Under the pieces are notes generated by a model. That model saw only the letters and a program-made list of their open reading frames with translations, made no database searches and was not told where the DNA came from. Shown here one piece after another: positions 1-7,812 of a stretch of DNA of 64,000 bases. Position 1 is the stretch's first letter; each line of letters begins with the position of its first letter. Origin of the DNA: Streptomyces alanosinicus (GTDB lineage Bacteria > Actinomycetota > Actinomycetes > Streptomycetales > Streptomycetaceae); NCBI RefSeq assembly GCF_014650595.1, contig NZ_BMVG01000010.1, positions 124,001 through 188,000 on the forward strand, in the 5' to 3' direction. A program made the translations under genes and the position numbers.

Positions 1-117
1 CCGTGCTGGTCACGGCAGCCCCTCCCGTCCTTCTCGTGCACAGCCTCTACCCCGGCGCGCCGGCTGCCACGCCCCGCCGTTTGCGAGGCGCCGCCGGCGC
101 ACGGCAGGGTGCGGGGT

Positions 118-576
118 GTGCCTACCTTGCTGATCGTCCACCACACCCCGTCGCCCCACTGCCAGGCGCTGTTCGAGGCCGTGGTCTCCGGCGCCACCAC
201 ACCGGAGATCGAAGGTGTGCGCCTCGTGCGGCGCGCGGCCCTGTCCGCGACCGCCTCCGACGTCCTGGAAGCCGACGGCTATCTGCTCGGCACACCGGCG
301 AACCTCGGCTACATGTCCGGAGCGCTGAAGCATTTCTTCGACCAGATCTACTACCCCTGTCTGGACGAGACCCGGGGGCGGCCGTTCGGCTACTACGTCC
401 ACGGCGGCAACGACGTCACGGGCGCCGTCCGCGCCGTCGAGGCCGTCACCACCGGCCTCGGCTGGCGGCGCGCCGCCGAGCCGGTGACCGTCACCGGCGA
501 GCCCGCAAAGTCCGACACCCAGGCGTGCTGGGAGCTGGGAGCCGCGGTCGCCGCGGGTCTGATGCCCGACAGCTGA
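118..576 (+). CDS. Flavodoxin-like / NADPH-dependent FMN reductase family protein
   Basis: A 152-residue single-domain protein with a flavodoxin-type fold. The N-terminus (VPTLLIVHHTPSPHC) is the first strand plus phosphate-binding loop, and the central segment YLLGTPANLGYMSGALKHFFD matches the FMN-loop region of NAD(P)H-dependent FMN reductases and flavodoxin-like proteins. A flavin-dependent redox role is expected; the substrate is unknown. GTG at 118 is preferred over GTG at 109 because AGGG at 106-109 then lies 8 bases upstream and the protein begins directly with the first strand. It stands alone: the next gene starts 244 bases downstream behind a repeat-rich gap. The fold assignment is secure and the reaction is not. 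Confidence 0.8.
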   Translation: MPTLLIVHHTPSPHCQALFEAVVSGATTPEIEGVRLVRRAALSATASDVLEADGYLLGTPANLGYMSGALKHFFDQIYYPCLDETRGRPFGYYVHGGNDVTGAVRAVEAVTTGLGWRRAAEPVTVTGEPAKSDTQACWELGAAVAAGLMPDS

Positions 577-738
577 GCGCCGGGCCGGCCGGGACGCCGC
601 GCGCCCTGGGCCGGACGGGGGACCGGCGCCGCCGGCGGGAGGGCGCAGGCACCGGCTGCCCGGACGGATGGAGGTGCGGGCCCGGTGTCCCTGGCCGACG
701 ATGGGACCGGGCCGGGAACCGTCGGCGTGGCCGGGCCC

Positions 739-778
739 GTGGCCCGTGGCCCGTGGCACGTGGCACGTGGCACGTGGC
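739..778. repeat. Short CGTGGC/CACGTG tandem repeat
   Basis: The gap before the two-domain gene holds a run of CGTGGC-type hexamers, with CACGTG occurring three times in succession. It ends about 40 bases before the next start codon. It may be slippage-prone DNA or a repeated binding site; nothing else supports either reading. Confidence 0.6.
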
Positions 779-820
779 CGGGCACACGTCGTCGTGCGTC
801 ATCGAGTGAGGGAGCGTCGG

Positions 821-2884
821 ATGCGAGCGGACGGCCACGCACCCGGACGGTCCACACCCGAGGGCCGGGACGCCGGCCAGGACGTCAGAGGACTGCTGCG
901 CCGGTGCGCGCGGGACGTGGTGGACGTCGCCGAGGGCATCCGCGCGGTGTCCGCGCGCACCAGCACCGTTCTGTTCGCGCCGCACCTCTTCGCCGGTGCG
1001 CGCCGCAGTCCCCGGACCGGCCTCGCCGCCCAGTGGGCCCTGCTGCGGGCCCTGACCGACAGACAGGGCCTGGTCGGTGCGGTGCTGGGCCGGGAGAGCC
1101 TCGCCGCGCTGGTCGCCGTCACCTCGCTGCGGCTCAGGATCGCCGCCGTACTGGTCGACCACCCCGAGTTCGCGCGCGACCCGGGCATGCGCCGGCTGGC
1201 CGAGGCCGTCGCCGGCCACGGCCTCGGGGCGGTACGGGCCCTGCGCACCCTGCTCCGCGACCAGGGGGCCCAGCGCGCCCTGTCCGGGCTGACCCCCCTG
1301 ATGGCCGAACTCCCCTCCGTGCGCGCTCTGTTGGACGCTCGTCCGCCGGACGGGGGCCCGGGTGACGGTGCGGCCGAAGCCGTCGAACTCGCCGACCAGG
1401 AGAAGCAGTTCATCGCGACCGAGGGCTCCTTCCTCGGTTTTCTGCGCACCATCGAGGTGCTGTCCGCCGGCGGGCGGATCCTCGTGCAGAACGTGCGCGG
1501 TCCCGACGGTGTCGTCCGCTATGTCGTCCAGACGCCCGGCATCGCACCCGGCCGTCCCCGCGACGACGCACCGCACGACCTCGCCGCCGGCGCCGGGCGC
1601 GGCCTGTCCGAGGCCCACCCGCCCTACCTCCGCTCGGTCCTGCTCGCCCTGACGAAGCACGGCATCCCGCGCGGCGCCGACCTCGCGCTGATCGGACACG
1701 GCGAGGGCGGGCTCGCGATGCTGCACCTCGCCGAGGACGAGGAGTTCTGCCGCACCTACCGGGTCACACACGTCGTGGCCGTCGGCTCCCGGGCCCACGA
1801 CGTACAACCCGCCGACCCGCACACCTGGATCGCCACCATCGCCAACCAGCACGACATCATGCCCGGCCGGGACGGGCAGGACCTCCGGGACGGCCGGGCC
1901 GCAGGCTCCGCGGGGGACCCGCGCCCGAACCGGTACGAGGTCGACTACGCCGGGCCCACCCGCGAGTTCCCGCTGTGCCACCTGCTCCGCGAGTACATCG
2001 AGCATCTGCGCACGGTCGTTCCCGGCGCCCGCGCGGACGTCGACGAGGCGCTCACGCCGTACCGGGGCCCGATCGTGCGGACACAGGCCTACCGGCTCAG
2101 GGACCGCGGCCGCCCGCCCGAGGGCTACCCGTTCCTCACCCTGCCGACCCGCTCGGTCCCGACGACCGTCGGCCCGGTCGACGTGCCGGTGCGCTACGCC
2201 GACTCCGCCGCCGCCCACCTCTGCTTCCCCGTCTGCGCCGACACGGCGCGCCGCCTGCTCCCGGATGTCGGCTGGCTGACTCCGAGCCTGCTGGGCCGGC
2301 GCGCCCTCGCCGTGCTCTCGCTGCACGAGCACCGCAGCACGACCATCGGCCCGTACACCGAGATCGCGCTGTCCGTCCTGGTCGACGACCTGTGGCGGCC
2401 CCGCCGGTACGACATCGCCGCGGACCTGCTGCGCCGCCCCGACCTGCGCCGCACCGGCCGCTACGTCCTCTCCCTCGCCGTGACCAGCGAGGAGGCGCGT
2501 GTGGTCGCCCGGGAGATCTGGGGCCAGTCCGCGATGCGGACGACCGCCGAGGCCGATCTGACGGGCCGGGAGATCGAGGTGCGGTCCCGGGACCTCGGGC
2601 TCACCGTCGCGGGCCGGCTCGGACCGGGCATCCGCTGCCCGGAGGCCGACTGGGTCCTCTACGGCCGCCGGGGCGGGAGCACCGTACGCACCCTCGTCCG
2701 GGCCCACGGCAGGCCGCGGCTGCACCCCGGCACCGGGGTCCGGCTGCGGCTGGACACCGCGGCGGCCGAACCCCTCGCCGGACAGCTGCGCCGGCTCGGC
2801 ATGAACACCGCCCGGCCCCTGTTCGTGCTGGCCTGCCCCCAGTTCATGGCCCACCGCAGTGCCGGCGCCGTCCTGCCGCGCTGA
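821..2884 (+). CDS. Two-domain protein: hydrolase-like fold fused to acetoacetate-decarboxylase-like domain, both lacking key catalytic residues
   Basis: A 687-residue cytoplasmic-looking protein with no signal peptide. Residues 1-190 are mostly helical. Residues about 215-420 resemble an alpha/beta hydrolase (DUF1023/lipase-like), but the nucleophile-elbow motif reads GHGEGG at 292-297, so Gly294 sits where the serine should be. Residues about 440-680 resemble acetoacetate decarboxylase: PYTEIALSV is kept, but the segment AREIWGQSAM places Ala571 where the Schiff-base lysine of clostridial ADC (YPKK) lies. Both domains therefore look non-catalytic or re-purposed. The start is ATG 821 behind GAGGGAG at 808-814, although the frame is open further upstream. 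A small helical protein follows 34 bases after the stop and is probably cotranscribed. The domain calls are inferred by eye; the function is unknown. Confidence 0.75.
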   Translation: MRADGHAPGRSTPEGRDAGQDVRGLLRRCARDVVDVAEGIRAVSARTSTVLFAPHLFAGARRSPRTGLAAQWALLRALTDRQGLVGAVLGRESLAALVAVTSLRLRIAAVLVDHPEFARDPGMRRLAEAVAGHGLGAVRALRTLLRDQGAQRALSGLTPLMAELPSVRALLDARPPDGGPGDGAAEAVELADQEKQFIATEGSFLGFLRTIEVLSAGGRILVQNVRGPDGVVRYVVQTPGIAPGRPRDDAPHDLAAGAGRGLSEAHPPYLRSVLLALTKHGIPRGADLALIGHGEGGLAMLHLAEDEEFCRTYRVTHVVAVGSRAHDVQPADPHTWIATIANQHDIMPGRDGQDLRDGRAAGSAGDPRPNRYEVDYAGPTREFPLCHLLREYIEHLRTVVPGARADVDEALTPYRGPIVRTQAYRLRDRGRPPEGYPFLTLPTRSVPTTVGPVDVPVRYADSAAAHLCFPVCADTARRLLPDVGWLTPSLLGRRALAVLSLHEHRSTTIGPYTEIALSVLVDDLWRPRRYDIAADLLRRPDLRRTGRYVLSLAVTSEEARVVAREIWGQSAMRTTAEADLTGREIEVRSRDLGLTVAGRLGPGIRCPEADWVLYGRRGGSTVRTLVRAHGRPRLHPGTGVRLRLDTAAAEPLAGQLRRLGMNTARPLFVLACPQFMAHRSAGAVLPR

Positions 2885-2918
2885 CGCCCTGTCCCTGTCC
2901 CGTCGAGTGGGAGCCGCC

Positions 2919-3233
2919 ATGGTGACCGAGTCCCCCCGAGCGAGCACGGCCCCGGCCGGTGAACTCCTCGCACACGTCAACACCTTGCGGGCCGACGCCG
3001 GCCTCATGGACGGCTACGCCCGTCGGCTGCTCGCCACCGCGGCCGCGCTGAGCGGCTGCCCGGCGGCACCCGGCTGGAGCCGGGCCGTACTGGAGCGGCA
3101 GGCCGCCGCGTGCTTCACGGCGGCGAGGCGACTGCGCACCGCCGCCGAGGCGTTGGACACCCATACGCGGGCCGGAAGCCGACCCCTCACCCCGGCCGGC
3201 CTCAGCGCACCCGTTCCGCCGCCGCCCGGGTGA
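2919..3233 (+). CDS. Small helical hypothetical protein
   Basis: A 104-residue protein with an Ala/Arg/Leu-rich helical core at about residues 15-75 and a Pro-rich tail ending in PPPPG. Helix-turn-helix geometry with Trp in the middle (APGWSRAVLE) is loosely reminiscent of WXG100-type proteins, but no exact motif is present. GGGAG at 2909-2913 precedes ATG 2919 by 5 bases. It follows the two-domain gene by 34 bases on the same strand, so the two are probably cotranscribed and may interact. Its last 32 bases overlap the 3' end of the convergent GNAT gene. I do not recognise the family. Confidence 0.6.
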   Translation: MVTESPRASTAPAGELLAHVNTLRADAGLMDGYARRLLATAAALSGCPAAPGWSRAVLERQAAACFTAARRLRTAAEALDTHTRAGSRPLTPAGLSAPVPPPPG

Positions 3234-3753
3234 GATGCCGGCGCGGCGCGGAGGCGTCCCGGGCCCGCCGCGAGCCGCTCGCGGTGCCCTCGGCGAGCGG
3301 CCGTACGAAGAGGCTGACGGTGGCCTCTTCCGTGAAGCCGTTGCGGCGCATCAGCCCGGCGGAGGCGGTGTTGCGTCGCTCCACGTCCGTGACCACGCAC
3401 ACCGCCCCGGCCGCCGCCAGCCGCGCACAGCACTCCTTCACCAGCCGGGAGGCCACCCCGCGCCCCTGGTAGGCGGGGTCGACGGCGATCCATTCCAGAT
3501 AGCTCCAGTCGGCGCGCTGCTCGAAGGTGGGCGAACCGAGCACGAACCCTGCCACCCGGTCGCCGTCGAGCATCACGAGGCAGGCGGAATCCGGCGCGTC
3601 CAGGTGCTCGGCCACGGCGGACAGCGACCAGCCGGTGTAGGGCATGGCGTCGGTGTCGTACACGCGGTGACCGAGGTCGAGGACGGCGGCCAGGTGCTCG
3701 AAGCCGAGGGGCTGCACGGTCAGCTCCTCGGAGGTGGGCGGGACGGCGGCCAT
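3202..3753 (-). CDS. GNAT family N-acetyltransferase
   Basis: A 183-residue single-domain acetyltransferase of the GNAT fold. The acetyl-CoA pyrophosphate loop is visible as QGRGVASRLV at about residues 96-105, preceded by strand 4 (YLEWIAVDPAYQ), and the C-terminal part of motif A continues with VVTDVERRNTASAGLMRRNGF. The substrate cannot be inferred. ATG at 3753 is chosen because AAGGGAG lies just upstream and the protein then starts directly before the first strand; the upstream open frame is repeat-rich and Arg-rich. The 3' end overlaps the convergent small gene by 32 bases, so antisense interference between the transcripts is possible. Confidence 0.85.
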   Translation of the reverse strand: MAAVPPTSEELTVQPLGFEHLAAVLDLGHRVYDTDAMPYTGWSLSAVAEHLDAPDSACLVMLDGDRVAGFVLGSPTFEQRADWSYLEWIAVDPAYQGRGVASRLVKECCARLAAAGAVCVVTDVERRNTASAGLMRRNGFTEEATVSLFVRPLAEGTASGSRRARDASAPRRHLTRAAAERVR

Positions 3754-3832
3754 GGGCACTCCCTTCGAGGCGGCATTTCGCAGCATATGTCCGCTCCGCC
3801 GGTCCGGCACGGCCGACCGCACCAAGGCCGGC

Positions 3833-3872
3833 CCCGTCAGGGCATGCCCCGTCAGGGCTCGCCGTGTCAGGG
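3833..3872. repeat. CGTCAGGGC short tandem repeats
   Basis: Three imperfect copies of a CGTCAGGGC-containing unit (CCCGTCAGGGCAT, CCCGTCAGGGCTC, CGTGTCAGGGCTT) straddle the 3' end of the DUF574 methyltransferase gene. This is probably local duplication; no function is evident. Confidence 0.5.
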
Positions 3873-4682
3873 CTTGCGGGCCACCCCGACATACACCGGC
3901 TGTTCCCGCCGCACCCGCATGCCCGGCTCGGGGTGCCAGCTCGTGGCCGGCACGACACCCGGGTCGCACAGCTCCAGGCCGTCGAAGAACCGGGTCACGT
4001 CGGCGAGCGAACGGGCCTGGACCGGGGTGCCGCCGGCCCGGTACACCGCCTCGATCCGCTCCCGCAGCGCCGGATCGAACTCGCCGCTGCCGTGGGACAG
4101 CGTCAAGTGGCTGCCGGAGGGCAGCGGGTCCAGCAGCGCGCGGACGACACCGTACGGATCATGTTCGTCGGTGACGAACGGCAGCAGCGCGATCAGCGAC
4201 AGCCCGACGGGCCGGCTGAGGTCCAGGTGCTCGCGGGCGTACTCCACGATCCGCTCCGGCTCGCGGACGTCGGCGTGCAGATAGGTGGTACGGCCCTCGG
4301 GCGTGCCGTGCAGCAGGGCTTCGGCGTGCCGCAGCACGATGGGGTCGTTGTCGGCGTACACCACCCGTGCGCCCGGGGTGACCGCCTGCACGATCTGGTG
4401 CAGATTCGGCTCGGTGGGGATGCCGGTGCCCACGTCCAGGAACTGGTCGACGCCCCGGCGGGCGACGAAGCGGGCGGCCCGGTGCATGAACTCGCGGTTG
4501 GCCCAGGCGGAGTCCTTGACGCCCGGGAACAGCTCCAGCACCCTGCCCGCCGCTTCGGCGTCGACGGCGTAGTGGTCCTTGCCGTCCAGGAACCAGTCGT
4601 ACATCCGGGCGGAGTGCGGCTTGCCGGTGTCGATGCGCTCCGGGCTGAATCCACTGTCTGTGCTGGATCCGGTGTCTGTCAC
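3867..4682 (-). CDS. SAM-dependent methyltransferase, DUF574 (PF04672) family
   Basis: A 271-residue protein of the actinobacterial DUF574 methyltransferase family. The N-terminal signature RIDTGKPHSARMYDWFLDGKD is followed by the SAM-binding loop FLDVGTGIPTEPN at about residue 85 and the acidic strand end VVYADNDPIV. Length is typical for the family. Such proteins are abundant in Streptomyces and often adjoin regulators; the methyl acceptor is unknown. A second paralogue lies at 7813-8634 on the opposite strand, and the two share the order HSARxYDxxLxGKDxY and the PSGSxLxxS segment. The gene runs as a single unit, with a GNAT gene 68 bases upstream on the same strand. Confidence 0.9.
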   Translation of the reverse strand: MTDTGSSTDSGFSPERIDTGKPHSARMYDWFLDGKDHYAVDAEAAGRVLELFPGVKDSAWANREFMHRAARFVARRGVDQFLDVGTGIPTEPNLHQIVQAVTPGARVVYADNDPIVLRHAEALLHGTPEGRTTYLHADVREPERIVEYAREHLDLSRPVGLSLIALLPFVTDEHDPYGVVRALLDPLPSGSHLTLSHGSGEFDPALRERIEAVYRAGGTPVQARSLADVTRFFDGLELCDPGVVPATSWHPEPGMRVRREQPVYVGVARKP

Positions 4683-4750
4683 GTCGGCTCTCCGTGAAAG
4701 GTCGGGGTGTGGGTGGCGCGGCGCCGGTCACGCGCCGCGGTGGTTGGCGG

Positions 4751-5410
4751 TCAGCGGCACCGGGCGGCCGCCGCGCTGTCGTGGCGGTGCCAGACGGCCT
4801 CGACCACCCGGCCGTCGGGCAGGGTGTGCCGGGGCGGTCCCTCGTCCGGTACGAAGCCGGCGTGGACCAGGGCCCGCCGGCTCGCGGTGTTCCCGGGTTC
4901 CGCGCCGGCCCGGACCGTGCTCAGCCCGGCATGGGTGTGGGCGAGCGTCACGCCCGCGCGGAACAGCTCCGCCCCCAGACCCTGGCCGCGGCAGGCCGGG
5001 GCCAGCCAGCCGCCCATCTCGCCCGTGCGGTGCTCCAGTTCGAGGGCGCCGGCATAGCCGAGGTCGGATCTGCGCACACAGACCAGCAGCAGCGGGCCGT
5101 CCGGGCCGGGCGCATAGGGCCGGGCCAGTTCCCGTGGCACCCGGCGGCCGTCGTCACCGGCCGGCCGCCAGGCGAGAAGCGCCCTGCGGGTGCGGGCATC
5201 GGGCAGCACCTCGTCCGCCTGGGTGCCGAGCCAGCGCTGTGCCTCGGCGTCGGCGCAGGCGGCGAGTGCGGCGGCGACGTCCAGCCGGGTACGGGGCGTG
5301 AACAGCAACAGCCGTTCGGTGGCCAGGACATGCAGGCCGGCCTCGGGCCGGCAGTGTCCGGGCAGGGGAGGAGCGGACGCGGCCCGGCGCCGGCGGATCA
5401 GCGACCACAC
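4751..5410 (-). CDS. GNAT family N-acetyltransferase
   Basis: A roughly 219-residue GNAT of the RimJ/RimL-like type. It contains the ATERLLLFTPRTRLDVAAAL opening, a QRWLGTQ segment typical of this subgroup, and the acetyl-CoA loop CRGQGLGAELFRAG followed by VRAGAEPGNTASRRALVHAGF. The substrate is unknown. The start is uncertain: GTG 5410 gives a protein beginning VWSLIRRRR, and GTG 5413 is equally possible. The much longer upstream open frame is low-complexity, G-rich DNA and is not used. The DUF574 methyltransferase gene follows 68 bases downstream on the same strand and could be cotranscribed. Confidence 0.75.
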   Translation of the reverse strand: MWSLIRRRRAASAPPLPGHCRPEAGLHVLATERLLLFTPRTRLDVAAALAACADAEAQRWLGTQADEVLPDARTRRALLAWRPAGDDGRRVPRELARPYAPGPDGPLLLVCVRRSDLGYAGALELEHRTGEMGGWLAPACRGQGLGAELFRAGVTLAHTHAGLSTVRAGAEPGNTASRRALVHAGFVPDEGPPRHTLPDGRVVEAVWHRHDSAAAARCR

Positions 5411-5830
5411 CACCCTGCACACCCCCGACGCAGCGGCCCGCGCGGCGAACACGGAGTCCGTACCGGCCCCCGGTTCCCCACGGGATGCGGATGACCCGCA
5501 CCGGCGGCGAATGTACCGGGCTTCGGGGGTGCAAGGGGCGGATGAGGAGGCGGTTTTGGGACAGCGTGGGGACGGGGGTGCGGGGAGGGGTGTCAGGGGT
5601 GTCAGGGGTCGGCGCGGGGAGCGGGGGAGTGCCGCGCCCGAGCGGGGGTTCGGGGTCAGACGGGCCGTTCCTGGGAGCCGGGCCTGGGGCGGGTGCGGGT
5701 CCACGACGGGTCGGCGGCCGGGGCGGGGGCGGGGGCGGGAACGGGTGCGGTGTGGGGCATGCGATTCCTTCGGACGAGTGGGGGGCGGTCCGTGGGACGG
5801 GGCGGGGCGGGCGGGTCGGCGGGTGTGGTG
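5411..5830. other. 420-base gene-free, G-tract-rich intergenic region
   Basis: No credible gene is seen. From about 5520 to 5760 the + strand is dense in runs of three to five G, including TCAGGGGTG-type repeats near 5588-5610. The core at 5720-5739 is four G-runs separated by single C residues, a textbook G-quadruplex-forming pattern. The region separates two minus-strand genes, so on the transcribed mRNA of either gene it would be C-rich. Confidence 0.6.
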
Positions 5831-6574
5831 TCAGTCGTGGCCGGGCGCCAGCTCGGCCCAGACGACGCGGGCGGGCCGACCGGGTATCGGCGTCACACCC
5901 CAGTCGCGGCTCAGCGCTTCGACCAGCAACAGTCCGCGCCCGTGCGGGTCTTCGGGGCCGGGGCGGCGGGCTACGGGCAGCGCCGGGCCGCCTTCCCGGT
6001 CCTCGACCTCGATCCGGGTCCGGTCCGCCGTGTCGTGCAGCCGGCAGACGATCCGGTCACCGGCCGTGTGCACGAGGGCGTTCGTGACCAGTTCCGAGGT
6101 CACGAGGACCGCGTCGGCACGGGGACCGTCCGGTACGCCCCAGGCGGCGAGCAGTTCCCGTACGACACGGCGGGCCGTGCTCACGGCCGCCGGCTGGGCC
6201 GGCAGGTCGAACGCGGCGGCGCGGGGCGGCGGAACCCCGGAGGCGAGCCGGTCGGGGCCGACGGGCCCAGGGAGTCGACCGAGGCGCTCGCCTCCGGGTG
6301 GTCTGCGGACACCGGCCGTCACCGGCGGCCGGTGGGGATGCTCCGCGCTGTCACCGGCGGGGCGGGACTGCCGCGCGCCGTCCAGGAACCGATGCGGCCG
6401 GTCCGCCTCGGCGGGAGCCCGGTCCGGGTGTTCCAGCGAGTCCGGCGTCCCGTCCGGGCCGGCGGCCGCGGACCGGTGCTGACGGGGCACCGCGGGCAGC
6501 CGTAACGCGCCGACGGCCAGGCGCGGTTCCTCGGGGGACGGGGGGAGCGGTCGGGGGAGGGAGGGCGGAGCCAT
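5831..6574 (-). CDS. ATP-binding anti-sigma-factor-type protein (RsbW-like HATPase)
   Basis: A 247-residue protein whose C-terminal 130 residues are a small GHKL ATPase of the RsbW/SpoIIAB class. The N box reads SELVTNALVHTAG, the G1 region IEVEDREGG and the G2 region HGRGLLLVEAL. The N-terminal 110 residues are Pro/Arg-rich and probably disordered. Streptomyces encodes dozens of these; they bind sigma factors or anti-anti-sigma factors, or act as orphan regulators. ATG 6574 is chosen, with GAAAGG about 9 bases upstream. It is transcribed divergently from the DUF5753 regulator at 6890, a pairing often seen with whiJ-like regulators. Confidence 0.85.
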   Translation of the reverse strand: MAPPSLPRPLPPSPEEPRLAVGALRLPAVPRQHRSAAAGPDGTPDSLEHPDRAPAEADRPHRFLDGARQSRPAGDSAEHPHRPPVTAGVRRPPGGERLGRLPGPVGPDRLASGVPPPRAAAFDLPAQPAAVSTARRVVRELLAAWGVPDGPRADAVLVTSELVTNALVHTAGDRIVCRLHDTADRTRIEVEDREGGPALPVARRPGPEDPHGRGLLLVEALSRDWGVTPIPGRPARVVWAELAPGHD

Positions 6575-6889
6575 CGCCGTACGCCTTTCGTCCGGCCTCA
6601 CGTGGGGGGTGTCGTTCCGGGCCGACCGCGCCGTGCAGCAGACGGCACACCGCCCCCGATGAGGCCGTACCCACGGCCCGGTCTCCCCCTACCCGGCCAC
6701 GCCGCCTGCTCCTTGGTCGGCCGGAGCGGCGCGTCCACTGTCCCATCTGCCGACAACGCTCCGCAACCGGCAAGTTGAAATTTGCAAGTGGCCAAGTGCA
6801 TGCTGCTTCGGCCGGAACGTGATCGAATGGTTCGGGGAAGAGATCGAGGGCGACAGTGTCCTTGGGCGACCTGGTGAGGGGGTGTGGGG
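6575..6889. other. Divergent promoter region with CAAGT iterations
   Basis: This 315-base gap lies between the divergent RsbW-like ATPase and DUF5753 regulator genes. It is unusually AT-rich around 6765-6800, where CAAGT occurs three times (6771-6775, 6785-6789, 6793-6797) around a near-palindromic TTGAAATTTGCAA at 6775-6787. This is a plausible operator for the neighbouring XRE protein. No gene is seen. Confidence 0.5.
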
Positions 6890-7765
6890 GTGACCGCGGA
6901 GACCGACTGGGGCGGCGCACCCTCCGTCCTGCGCATGATCCTCGGGCGACAGCTGGAGGACCTGCGGACCCGGGCCGGCCTCAGCTACGACGAGGCGGGC
7001 GCCGCCATCGGTGTCAGCCACTCCACGATCCGCCGGATGGAAGCCGCGAAGGTGGCCCGGCTGCGGCTCACGGACGCCGAGAAGCTGCTCCAGGTCTACG
7101 GCGTCAGCGACCGGGACGAGATCGACACCTTCCTGCAGTCCGTGCGCGAGGCCAACAAGCGCGGTTGGTGGCACACCTACCGCGATGTGATGCCCGACTG
7201 GTTCGCCGCCTATCTGAGTCTGGAACAGGCCGCGTTGCAGATCCGCGCGTACGAGAACCAGTTCGTGCACGGTCTGTTGCAGACCGAGGACTACGCCCGC
7301 GCCCTGCTCGCCGCCGAGAATCCGCATGCCTCCGCCGAGGCCACCGAACGCCGGGTCGCGCTGCGTATGCGCCGCCAGGAGCTGCTGGCCCGCGACACGC
7401 CGCCCCGGGTGTGGGTGGTGATGGACGAGACCGCGCTGCGCTGGCCGGTCGGCGGGACGCGGGTGATGCGGGCGCAGATCGACCACCTCGTCGAGGTCAA
7501 CCGGCTGCCCCAGGTGACCCTGCAGCTCATGCCGTTCGCGCACGGCCCGCACCCGGCGATGCGGGCGGGCGCCTACCACCTCTTCCGGTTCCGGGCCCGT
7601 GAACTGCCCGACATCGTCTACCTCAACGGCCTGGTCGGGGCCGTCTACCTCGACAAGGCCGGCGACGTCGTGGTGTACCGCGAGGCGCTGGACCGGCTCG
7701 GCGCGCAGGCCGCGCCGGCCAGGAAGACCGAGTCACTGCTGGGCGCGATCCGCAAGGAGCTGTGA
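6890..7765 (+). CDS. XRE-family regulator with DUF5753 (Scr1/WhiJ-like) domain
   Basis: A 291-residue transcription regulator. An N-terminal helix-turn-helix (LEDLRTRAGLSYDEAGAAIGVSHSTIRRMEAAK) occupies residues about 18-55. The DUF5753 domain follows, with GWWHTYRDVMPDWFAAYLSLE, the segment FVHGLLQTEDYARA and the C-terminal DIVYLNGLVGAVYLD. Family members such as WhiJ control development and often pair with a small DUF397 protein, but none is seen here. GTG 6890 is preferred over GTG 6884 because GAGGGGG at 6876-6882 is then 7 bases away. The stop lies 47 bases before the methyltransferase start (or overlaps its alternative GTG), so the two are probably cotranscribed. Confidence 0.9.
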   Translation: MTAETDWGGAPSVLRMILGRQLEDLRTRAGLSYDEAGAAIGVSHSTIRRMEAAKVARLRLTDAEKLLQVYGVSDRDEIDTFLQSVREANKRGWWHTYRDVMPDWFAAYLSLEQAALQIRAYENQFVHGLLQTEDYARALLAAENPHASAEATERRVALRMRRQELLARDTPPRVWVVMDETALRWPVGGTRVMRAQIDHLVEVNRLPQVTLQLMPFAHGPHPAMRAGAYHLFRFRARELPDIVYLNGLVGAVYLDKAGDVVVYREALDRLGAQAAPARKTESLLGAIRKEL

Positions 7766-7812
7766 CGCACCTGCCCGTACGCAAGCCCCCGCCCCCGACC
7801 CGAATGGGAGAC

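Noticed and set aside
5154..5534. Extended N-terminus or separate gene in the frames upstream of the second GNAT
   Set aside because: The sequence is Pro/Arg/Ser low-complexity from G-tract DNA with no start context.
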